A DNA stretch of 7,848 bases from assembly GCA_025058985.1 (NCBI GenBank), contig JANXEB010000020.1:1-7848 (forward strand), given 5' to 3'. The number at the start of each line of letters is the position of its first letter. Position 1 is the stretch's first letter. Source of the DNA: Candidatus Aenigmatarchaeota archaeon (GTDB taxonomy: Archaea > Aenigmatarchaeota > Aenigmatarchaeia > CG10238-14 > SpSt-28). Positions 1-6,403 of this stretch are shown in pieces. The position numbers were made by a program, and so were the translations under genes. The notes under the pieces were generated by a model. It saw only the letters and a program-made list of their open reading frames with translations, was not told where the DNA came from and did not search any database.

Positions 1-1
1 T

Positions 2-526
2 TTAAAACCCAACGGTACCATATGGATAATGGGGACCTACCACAACATATTTCGTATAGGGAAAATCATGCAAGATTTAGGCTTTTGGATATTAAACGAT
101 GTAATCTGGTTAAAGTCCAATCCTATGCCTAACTGGTTAAAAGTTAGATTTACTAACGCCACAGAAACACTCATATGGGCTACAAAAGATAAAAAATCTA
201 AAAAATACACATTCAACAAAGAATATGCTAAAGAGTTCGGAATAGGCAAAACAATGAAAAATGTTTGGCAAATACCTATCTGTTCAGGTAAAGAAAGATT
301 AAGAAATGAGCAAGGCAAAAAAATACATTCAACACAAAAACCAATAGAACTACTGAAAAGAATAATTATCATTTCTACTAAGGAGGGGGATTTGATTTTA
401 GATCCAGTTGCGGGTGTTGGAACAACCGGCTTCGTAGCACAAAACCTAAAACGAAACTTCGTAATGATTGAAATCAATGAAAAATATATTGAGGCTATTA
501 GAAAAAGATTAAATAACAATAAGTGA
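2..526 (+). CDS. Beta-class N6-adenine DNA methyltransferase, HinfI-like (5' partial)
   Basis: This protein would transfer a methyl group from S-adenosylmethionine to adenine in a specific DNA site, as the modification enzyme of a restriction-modification system or as an orphan. The frame is open from the left edge, so the ATG at 29 is internal: the residues before it (LKPNGTIWI) are typical family sequence. Of 174 visible residues, 10-40 hold the GTYHNIFRIG and NDVIWLKSNP blocks, 109-114 are HSTQKP (motif X region) and 134-142 are DPVAGVGTT (SAM-binding motif I), followed by MIEINEKYIE. Motif I lying near the C-terminus defines the beta class; catalytic motif IV (DPPY type) must lie upstream of the window. 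From memory it closely resembles M.HinfI, so GANTC is a possible target, unproven. It ends soon after motif I, without the C-terminal extension of HinfI and CcrM. The DPVAG in motif I is unusual; DPF-G is common. The next gene starts 33 bp downstream. Confidence 0.93.
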   Translation, partial: LKPNGTIWIMGTYHNIFRIGKIMQDLGFWILNDVIWLKSNPMPNWLKVRFTNATETLIWATKDKKSKKYTFNKEYAKEFGIGKTMKNVWQIPICSGKERLRNEQGKKIHSTQKPIELLKRIIIISTKEGDLILDPVAGVGTTGFVAQNLKRNFVMIEINEKYIEAIRKRLNNNK

Positions 527-559
527 TAGTCTTCAATTACTTCTTATAAAATTAAAATT

Positions 560-2002
560 ATGCCTTCAAGAATAGAAACAAAAATATACGGTGAGCATTT
601 TACTCCTGTGGATATTTTTCAAAAATTCATATTCCCTTACATAAAAGATAGAATTTATGATCACATATGGGTTGATTTGTTTGCTGGTGAAGGAAACCTC
701 ATACTCCCAATCCTAAATACTATCCCAACTAAAGAAAGAATTGATTTTTTCATAGAGAATATTTTCTTGTTTGATATACAAGAAAAAAACGTATATAAAG
801 CAATAGAAAAAGCTCAAACATATGGTATCCCTGAAGACATAGCAAAAGAAAAAATAATCCAAAAGGACACCCTCAAAGACTATCCACAACAACTACTAAA
901 AACAAACAAAAAAGTCTTTCACATAACAAACCCACCCTACCTTTACCTAGGACATATACCCAAAAACAAAGAAACCCAAAAATACTTGGAATACTTCCGT
1001 AATGAAAACAAAGGATATCAGGATCTTTACCAAATCGCCATGATTAACGACCTAAGAGCGAAAATACAAGAAATGATATACATCATCCCCACAAACTTTT
1101 TGTTCGGATATTCTGTTGCAAACAAAATAAGAAAAGATTTTCTAAGATTTTATAAAATATTGAAAGCCTTTATATTTGAAGAAAACATATTTGAAACAAC
1201 GGGGCAAAATGTGATGATTTGTTTTTTTAGTAGGAAAGATATTCCTAAGAATGAAAAAGTGGAGTTTAACGGTATAAAAATAAAGGATGGAGAGTGGGTT
1301 CAAAAAAGATTTGTCCTCTTACCTGAGAACAACTACAGAGCGGGAGGCGTGTTTGAAGAATTTGTAAAAAATTACAAAGCACCCCAACCTCTAAGTATTA
1401 AATTCTATCTTACAATAAATGAACTAAAAAGCAATACTGGGAGCTTCAAAGTAAGGCTAGTAGATGCAAATAATTTTAAAGAAAATAATAGGTATCAGGT
1501 ATTAGAAGTGGGGGTTGATGAAAAAATGTGTAAAAAAATAAAGAGCAATGATTTATTTCTTAGGACTTTGGATACTGGAGGGGTGCAAGGAAGAGTGGGA
1601 CTATATTCTATAACAGAAGTTTTTGAAGCGGACGGGATAGTTGTTACAAAAGAAAAACACCGAACACATCCCATACAAGTCTTCATTGAACCCCCTCTCA
1701 CCCAAGAAGAACAAAAAATACTCAAAAATTATTTTAACATGCTTCTAGAGTACTTTCGTAAAGAAACGGATAGTGATTTTTTAACAACCTACAAATACTC
1801 CTCAAGCCCATACACAAGAAAATACCTAGGACTAAAACAATCCAAAGCACTAATTGAAACACTCCCTTTAAAGTCTATGAACCAAACAGAAATAAACACT
1901 CTAAAAACATTAATAAACCAAAAGAAAATACATGAAGTACTTACCTATATAAAAACTAAAAATAAAGAAAAAACATCAAGAAACCTGTATCTTTTCGTTT
2001 AA
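560..2002 (+). CDS. Gamma-class N6-adenine DNA methyltransferase
   Basis: A complete 480-residue enzyme predicted to methylate adenine N6 in DNA using S-adenosylmethionine. Motifs run in gamma-class order (TaqI or Eco57I type): motif X at 11-16 (GEHFTP), SAM-binding motif I at 39-47 (DLFAGEGNL), acidic motif II at 70-74 (LFDIQ), motif III near 101-105, catalytic motif IV at 124-127 (NPPY), and the IIPTNFLFG and TGQNVMICFF blocks at 175-183 and 214-223. Residues from about 235 to 480 should be the target-recognition domain; I see no fused nuclease motif. The ATG at 560 has no Shine-Dalgarno but follows AAAATTAAAATT, the context seen at the downstream array genes. It probably shares a transcript with the preceding methyltransferase. 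Its last 27 bases overlap the convergent gene D. Codon choice changes in blocks along the gene (see findings). The class is certain; the recognition site cannot be read from the sequence. Confidence 0.94.
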   Translation: MPSRIETKIYGEHFTPVDIFQKFIFPYIKDRIYDHIWVDLFAGEGNLILPILNTIPTKERIDFFIENIFLFDIQEKNVYKAIEKAQTYGIPEDIAKEKIIQKDTLKDYPQQLLKTNKKVFHITNPPYLYLGHIPKNKETQKYLEYFRNENKGYQDLYQIAMINDLRAKIQEMIYIIPTNFLFGYSVANKIRKDFLRFYKILKAFIFEENIFETTGQNVMICFFSRKDIPKNEKVEFNGIKIKDGEWVQKRFVLLPENNYRAGGVFEEFVKNYKAPQPLSIKFYLTINELKSNTGSFKVRLVDANNFKENNRYQVLEVGVDEKMCKKIKSNDLFLRTLDTGGVQGRVGLYSITEVFEADGIVVTKEKHRTHPIQVFIEPPLTQEEQKILKNYFNMLLEYFRKETDSDFLTTYKYSSSPYTRKYLGLKQSKALIETLPLKSMNQTEINTLKTLINQKKIHEVLTYIKTKNKEKTSRNLYLFV

Positions 2003-3391
2003 AAAACTAGTAATTCTTGTATTACGATTTTTATCTTTATTTTTCAACATATCTTTCCAGTTTTTCTTAAATATCCCCAAAAAACAAAATCTAGTTATTT
2101 TTGCCATATTTTTTATCGCAGCCACCATTTCTTTGTTAAAACCAGATGGTAAAAACTCCTTAGGAATATGCAAAAAATTATCAATGTAAAATAAATAAGA
2201 GTTATTAGCCAAATAATTCAAATAATAAACCAAAATACTTCTCTTGGGATTTTCTATCAAATACTGTGGAAATTTTTGGTAATACAAATAATTCTTCATT
2301 TTTTCTTTAATATTGGGAAAACTTAAAATATGCTCAACATAGCTATAAAAATAATCCATAATATAAATAAACAATTCAGACAATATGGCATTTTTTAAAA
2401 TACCTAAAAAGGAATCAAATTTACTGGGAAACGAAGGTTTAAAAATATTCTTGTGCAAGTATTCATCAAAGTCCTTTAGGATACTTCCCAGCCCAATGGG
2501 TGCTATTACAAAAGGCCAACCTTTACTCCAAGGCCCCCAATCTTTAATAGGATTCCAATCTCTAATCTCAAAATAAAGTCTCTTAAAATCAAAATTTTCC
2601 CAATATTTGTAATCATAAGAAGTTATTGTATTAAACCAATATATAAACAAACTAGCAAAAAAATCAGAAGAAAACAACTGTATTAGCTTGTTTCTAAAAA
2701 ACATTTCCTCCTGATTGTTTGTTTTCACAATATATTCAAAATAGGTAAGTTCTTCAAAATCTTTAAGTTTAGAAAGAGTTCTATACCAACTAACAGTTGT
2801 TTTAATTATCAAATCAATTAATTCATTCTTTTCTTCTAGTTCTAATGATGCCTTAACTATTTTAAGATTATAAGCGGGCCATCTTAAAATAAAAAGAAGA
2901 TCCTTTATTTTTAAAAATTCTAAAAAATATAACAATGTATGATAATTGTCTTCAAATAGAGTAACAAAATGTTCAGAAAAACCATATAGCGCTCCTCCAT
3001 AACCAACAGAACCTTTAATCTGTCGCTTAATGTACTCTATATCTTCATATAATATTTTTAACATTTGACGACTGCCGTAGAAAATATCTACAATTACTTC
3101 TACAGCCTCTGAAACCGTATTATGATAAGATGATAATATCTGCTCTTGCTGTTCTTTAGAAAATATGCGAGATATTTTTTTCTTAAGAAACTTTTCCACA
3201 TAAAGTTCCTTTCTGAAGTTCTCAATAAAATTTTGATAAAAATGAGTAAGATCAAAACTAGCAAAAATCTCTTGAAACACTCGCTCGGATTCATAATAAT
3301 AATCCAATTTCTTAAAAATAAGACGACCTTTAGAATTTAAGGAAGATAAAATATTCCCTGATAGATTATTATAAAAATCTTTGTAAAGCAT
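1976..3391 (-). CDS. Array paralogue D, conserved hypothetical protein
   Basis: A 471-residue protein I do not recognise. Family blocks: FASFDL 43-48, KELYVEKFLKKKI 61-73, SWYRTLSKL 201-209 leading to LTYFEYI 215-221, EEMFFRNKLI 228-237, ELFIYIMDYF 339-348 then LSFPNIK 356-362, PQYLIENPKR 375-384, LPSGFNK 414-420, and the conserved Trp at 445. A segment at 263-294 carries five tryptophans. There is no signal peptide or convincing membrane helix; composition suggests a mostly helical, aromatic-rich, probably cytoplasmic protein. The ATG at 3391 is supported because M-L-Y-K-D-F-Y lines up with the starts of B and C and sits directly behind the shared leader. The C-terminus runs about 10-20 residues beyond its relatives, into the 3' end of the convergent methyltransferase gene. 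It is the last gene of the array. Confidence 0.9.
   Translation of the reverse strand: MLYKDFYNNLSGNILSSLNSKGRLIFKKLDYYYESERVFQEIFASFDLTHFYQNFIENFRKELYVEKFLKKKISRIFSKEQQEQILSSYHNTVSEAVEVIVDIFYGSRQMLKILYEDIEYIKRQIKGSVGYGGALYGFSEHFVTLFEDNYHTLLYFLEFLKIKDLLFILRWPAYNLKIVKASLELEEKNELIDLIIKTTVSWYRTLSKLKDFEELTYFEYIVKTNNQEEMFFRNKLIQLFSSDFFASLFIYWFNTITSYDYKYWENFDFKRLYFEIRDWNPIKDWGPWSKGWPFVIAPIGLGSILKDFDEYLHKNIFKPSFPSKFDSFLGILKNAILSELFIYIMDYFYSYVEHILSFPNIKEKMKNYLYYQKFPQYLIENPKRSILVYYLNYLANNSYLFYIDNFLHIPKEFLPSGFNKEMVAAIKNMAKITRFCFLGIFKKNWKDMLKNKDKNRNTRITSFLNEKIQVS
3251..3268 (-). repeat. 18-base conserved patch, copy in gene D
   Basis: The plus strand reads ATCAAAACTAGCAAAAAT, identical to 7691-7708 in gene A and one base different from 6104-6121 in gene B. 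It encodes the F-A-S-F-D block. Identity extends to synonymous positions although the surrounding coding sequences have diverged widely. Confidence 0.6.
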
Positions 3392-3409
3392 AATTTTATT
3401 TAGAAAAAA
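3392..3409 (-). promoter_or_regulatory. Shared leader directly upstream of gene D
   Basis: On the minus strand the 18 bases before the ATG of D read TTTTTTCTAAATAAAATT, identical to the leader of C and 15 of 18 with that of B. An A-run precedes it (to about 3417), making an A-then-T tract also seen in the other two. There is no Shine-Dalgarno. It could be an SD-independent translation-initiation element, or a -10-like promoter element giving a leaderless mRNA; the sequence alone does not decide. The rest of the 113-bp gap shows no hairpin terminator that I can support. Confidence 0.5.
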
Positions 3410-3504
3410 TTTTTTTTAAACTCTACACACTCGGTTATTTCAAATAATCAGAAATAAAAAGAAAGAATTTTTTTCAACTAAACAACAATTCCATTAATAA
3501 GCAA

Positions 3505-4863
3505 TCAACAAAATTTTACAGATCTATTATAATCTTTTTTACGACTTAAAACAATTTTCCAATCACCTCTAAAAGGTTTAAGTAAAGCAAACTTTTCTAT
3601 CTTTTTTAAGTTTCTTTTGATATTCATTATTGGTTCGTTCATGTTAGGTGGCAAGAAGTAAAGTGGGAGAGAGAAAAAATTTTCCGAATGTGATGCCGCA
3701 TAATTAGAGGCAAAATAAAGAAGAAATTGATTAGGAAAACTCAAAAATCTCTCAAACATTGTATTTTGTTCACCATACCGCATTACTTTATCCTTGATCT
3801 GAGGAATACTTAAAAGATATGAAGAAAATTGAAAAAAGTGATTCACAATATATACTAGAAGTTCAATGTGAACAAAGGATTGTAAAAAGTATCTATTTAT
3901 TTCAATTTCGTTGTAGAATGAAGGTGATTGGAGGTATTCTTCTAAAGTTTGCAAGGTATTTGCAAGGGTAAAGTGAATAAGCATAAGAGAATTGTTAAAT
4001 CTCTTTTTTTTCCAATATCCAATAATATGCCAAGAATCTTGCCAATCTATTATATTTTCAGAAGAAAAATTATAAGATTTCAAAAAATTGACCCATGTTA
4101 CAAATAATTCTATGAAAGTAACAGACACAAACTTGTTTATTACCTTTTTTCTGTAGAAAAGTTCTTCTTTTTCATTGCTTTTTATGATGTACTCAAGGTA
4201 TTGGAGTGTTCCCCAGTCCATATGCTGAGACAGAAAATTAAACCAATCTTGAATATTCCTTAATACCTTAGACCAGTACTTTTTATTTTTTTGTTCTAGG
4301 CGTTTTTTTATTGCAACAAACCAACAGAACAGAGTTTTTCGTATATTTTCCACTGTTTCAGTTTCAAAAAGCAAGATTAACAGTAAGGGGTCTTCTTTAA
4401 GGAACGAGCTGACTTTTAATTCTTCTCCAAGGTCAGCAATACTATCATCTAAAAACTCATTTTCTGAGGGCAACCTATCTACATCCTCAACAGCACTCAC
4501 AATTTTACTAACATAATAAGTAGGCGAGTCTCCCCAACCCATATTAGCCAAAAGAAACTTCATAATTTCATCATGAGTCCTTTCCGTAATAAAATGATAA
4601 AAGGATATAACTCTGTTTTGTTCTTCCACTGGAAGCTTTGACTTCACAGCTTCCTCCAAAGCAGTTGTTAAATACAACTCTTGCTTTGTCCTATCAAAAA
4701 CCGAAACAAAATCAAAACCTTCTAAAGCATTAAAAACAACCTCCAAATCATCAAGACTAAAATTCAATTCTTTCAAAAAAGAAAAAATCTTATTATGAAC
4801 AAAACTATCAATAAAACTGGAATAAAAATCAAAATAAGTCCTATAAAATCCCCTATAAGACAT
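3505..4863 (-). CDS. Array paralogue C, divergent copy, conserved hypothetical protein
   Basis: A 452-residue protein of unknown function, counted from the ATG at 4863. The frame can be extended two codons to a TTG at 4869, but M-S-Y-R-G-F-Y then aligns with the starts of D and B, so I prefer the ATG. Family blocks: GFDF 49-52, QELYLTTALEEAV 61-73, DWFNFLSQHM 206-215 then LQYLEYI 220-226, EELFYRKKVI 233-242, ELLVYIVNHF 334-343 then LSIPQIK 351-357, LPP 404-406, and the conserved Trp at 435. It is the most divergent copy: the FASFD block is degraded, the PQYLI block is not recognisable, and residues about 125-150 form an acidic stretch absent from the others. Sixteen of the first 60 residues are Phe or Tyr. 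It may have a different partner or be under relaxed constraint, but the frame is intact. Confidence 0.9.
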   Translation of the reverse strand: MSYRGFYRTYFDFYSSFIDSFVHNKIFSFLKELNFSLDDLEVVFNALEGFDFVSVFDRTKQELYLTTALEEAVKSKLPVEEQNRVISFYHFITERTHDEIMKFLLANMGWGDSPTYYVSKIVSAVEDVDRLPSENEFLDDSIADLGEELKVSSFLKEDPLLLILLFETETVENIRKTLFCWFVAIKKRLEQKNKKYWSKVLRNIQDWFNFLSQHMDWGTLQYLEYIIKSNEKEELFYRKKVINKFVSVTFIELFVTWVNFLKSYNFSSENIIDWQDSWHIIGYWKKKRFNNSLMLIHFTLANTLQTLEEYLQSPSFYNEIEINRYFLQSFVHIELLVYIVNHFFQFSSYLLSIPQIKDKVMRYGEQNTMFERFLSFPNQFLLYFASNYAASHSENFFSLPLYFLPPNMNEPIMNIKRNLKKIEKFALLKPFRGDWKIVLSRKKDYNRSVKFC

Positions 4864-4867
4864 ATAC

Positions 4868-4885
4868 AATTTTATTTAGAAAAAA
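4868..4885 (-). promoter_or_regulatory. Shared leader upstream of gene C
   Basis: The minus strand reads TTTTTTCTAAATAAAATT, identical over all 18 bases to the leader of D. Here five extra bases (GTATA reading) lie between the leader and the inferred ATG at 4863, and the last leader bases plus G form the alternative TTG start at 4869. The whole gap to gene B is only 49 bp, so B and C are probably cotranscribed. That favours a translational role for the element, or an internal promoter. Confidence 0.5.
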
Positions 4886-4912
4886 GTTTTTTGGACAAGA
4901 TGAAAATTAAAA

Positions 4913-6244
4913 CTAAATCACATAAAAATCCTCTTTAGAGATTATTTTTTCTCTATTTATTTTTCCCCATTCCCAATAAAGGTATTTAGAAGAGAGAAAC
5001 TCTACTATTTTATCAAGTACTTTTCCGAAAACGATTCTTTCTTTTCCGATGCTGGGCGGGAGCAAGTGCAAAGGATATTCCAAAATACCTGCATTTCCCG
5101 GAAAAAAACCAAAATTAATCAAATAATATGACAAAGTTCTTTCAGGATCATCTATTAAGTATTGAGGCAACAAGTTTAACTCAAAAAGATGTGTCGTTGT
5201 ATTTTTAATTTTTGGAAAACTCAAAAGATGTTTAGCATATATGTAAAAATAATCTACAACACGAACGAAAAGTTCCTTTAAAACCGCCTCTTCCAACCTA
5301 TGCGCAAAAACCTCAAACTTTTTATAAAAATAAGGTCTTAGAATTTCTCTCTTCAAAAAACCAAGAGTTTTACCAAAAGTAACGTGAATAACTACAAAGG
5401 GCCAACTTTTTGCCTCATGAGGCAAATTCTTTACCACAACTTCAAACGGCCTTAAAATAATATCATTAACCCTATACTTCTTAAAATTTAAGAAGAAACC
5501 AATCCAATATGAAAACAATTCTGCAAAAAGCCTAGAAAACAAAACATTTATAAGCTTATTACGAAAGAATAGTTCATGCTTATTATGCTTTCTTACATAT
5601 TCAGAATAAGTAAGTTCATTAAAGGCACCAAGTTCAGACAAAAAACCGTACCACTCCTCAATCATCGGAGTTATTGCGTTTAAATACTGAAGAGCCTCAT
5701 CCGAAACGTTCATTATTCTCTCAATTGCTACCAAACTCCAAAGTAAAAAATCACGCATGTTGGCTATCTTCTTAGTTTCCATAAAGTACAAGAAAGCATA
5801 TGGTTTTCTTCTAAAAACAAAAATTAGCTTGTCAACAAGTTCTTGCATAACTTGATATTGGTAAGCACTGAAGGTCTTAGATTTAACTTCTTGGAGTTTG
5901 CTTGCAATTTCATATGTTTCTTCAATATATATTAAGTTTCCGAACAAAAGTTGTAGAATACTTAGAATTGCATTTGAGGCTCTGTCATAGTACATTGAAG
6001 CGACTTGCTCTCGTTTATCCTCTGAAAACCTAACCAATATATTCTCTCTAAATAACTTGTCCGTATACAACTCTTTCCCCAGCTCATCAAGTAAAGAAGA
6101 AAAATCAAAACTAGTAAAAATATCTAAAACCTCTCCCTTACCACTAAAATCATAACCAAACTTACCCAAAAAATTTAATACATCCTGATAAAGAATATCC
6201 CCAAAATAGTCAAAATAAGAGTCATGAAAACTTTCATAAAACAT
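4913..6244 (-). CDS. Array paralogue B, conserved hypothetical protein
   Basis: A 443-residue protein of unknown function. The longest open frame begins at 6307, but its first 21 residues are a translation of the leader region; the ATG at 6244 starts M-F-Y-E-S-F-H, which aligns with the starts of C and D, and sits directly behind the leader. Family blocks: FTSFDF 43-48, KELYTDKLFRENIL 57-70, EWYGFLSEL 197-205 then LTYSEYV 211-217, HELFFRNKLI 223-232, SWPFVVIHVTFG 280-291 (shared with D), ELFVRVVDYF 324-333 then LSFPKIK 341-347, PQYLIDDPER 360-369, LPPSIGKE 395-402, Trp at 426. There is no signal peptide. Gene C follows after 49 bp, while a 159-bp gap separates B from A upstream, so transcription could restart before B. 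Confidence 0.9.
   Translation of the reverse strand: MFYESFHDSYFDYFGDILYQDVLNFLGKFGYDFSGKGEVLDIFTSFDFSSLLDELGKELYTDKLFRENILVRFSEDKREQVASMYYDRASNAILSILQLLFGNLIYIEETYEIASKLQEVKSKTFSAYQYQVMQELVDKLIFVFRRKPYAFLYFMETKKIANMRDFLLWSLVAIERIMNVSDEALQYLNAITPMIEEWYGFLSELGAFNELTYSEYVRKHNKHELFFRNKLINVLFSRLFAELFSYWIGFFLNFKKYRVNDIILRPFEVVVKNLPHEAKSWPFVVIHVTFGKTLGFLKREILRPYFYKKFEVFAHRLEEAVLKELFVRVVDYFYIYAKHLLSFPKIKNTTTHLFELNLLPQYLIDDPERTLSYYLINFGFFPGNAGILEYPLHLLPPSIGKERIVFGKVLDKIVEFLSSKYLYWEWGKINREKIISKEDFYVI
6104..6121 (-). repeat. 18-base conserved patch, copy in gene B
   Basis: The plus strand differs by one base (T for C at 6114) from the identical copies in genes A and D. The change turns the Ala codon of the F-A-S-F-D block into Thr. 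Confidence 0.55.
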
Positions 6245-6262
6245 AATTTTATTTAAGAAGAA
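6245..6262 (-). promoter_or_regulatory. Shared leader directly upstream of gene B
   Basis: The minus strand reads TTCTTCTTAAATAAAATT immediately before the ATG at 6244, matching 15 of 18 bases of the C and D leaders. The last 11 bases are identical in all three. A TTTAAAAAA run upstream repeats the A-tract arrangement seen before D. Its position decides the start of gene B against the longer open frame. Confidence 0.5.
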
Positions 6263-6296
6263 ATTTTTTAAATAACTCCAAATGAAAAACTGTCTT

Positions 6297-6398
6297 TTAA
6301 AACTCACAAAAACAAATTACCACAAACAATATCACTACCTTTGCAAAATTCCTACCTTCATCTAAAAAATCTAAACCCACATTAAAGTATTCAAACAT
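6297..6398 (-). CDS. Possible small membrane protein between genes A and B (33 aa)
   Basis: In the 159-bp gap after gene A, an ATG five bases past the A stop codon opens a 33-residue frame on the same strand. The first half is charged and aromatic (MFEYFNVGLDFLDEGRNFAK); the rest is hydrophobic (VVILFVVICFCEF), which would suit a single short membrane segment. The strand here is almost free of C, and T/G-rich DNA gives hydrophobic translations by chance, so this may not be a gene. No Shine-Dalgarno is present and the full leader seen at B, C and D is absent. It is not recognisably a fragment of the neighbouring family. Treat it as a candidate only. Confidence 0.2.
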   Translation of the reverse strand: MFEYFNVGLDFLDEGRNFAKVVILFVVICFCEF

Positions 6399-6403
6399 AT
6401 CAA

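Noticed and set aside
37..519. Long open frame on the minus strand opposite the HinfI-like methyltransferase
   Set aside because: The plus-strand frame carries clear methyltransferase motifs; the opposite frame has none and is a shadow.
2010..2038. Hairpin GTAAT-loop-ATTAC with a T-rich tail just after the methyltransferase stop
   Set aside because: The stem is only five base pairs, mostly A-T, and the tail is broken; it lies inside the coding sequence of gene D. Too weak to call a terminator.
6336..6344. TACCTTTGC on the plus strand, resembling a Bacteroidota -7 promoter element
   Set aside because: No matching TTG element lies at the expected distance upstream, and transcription from it would run antisense into gene A with no gene to serve.
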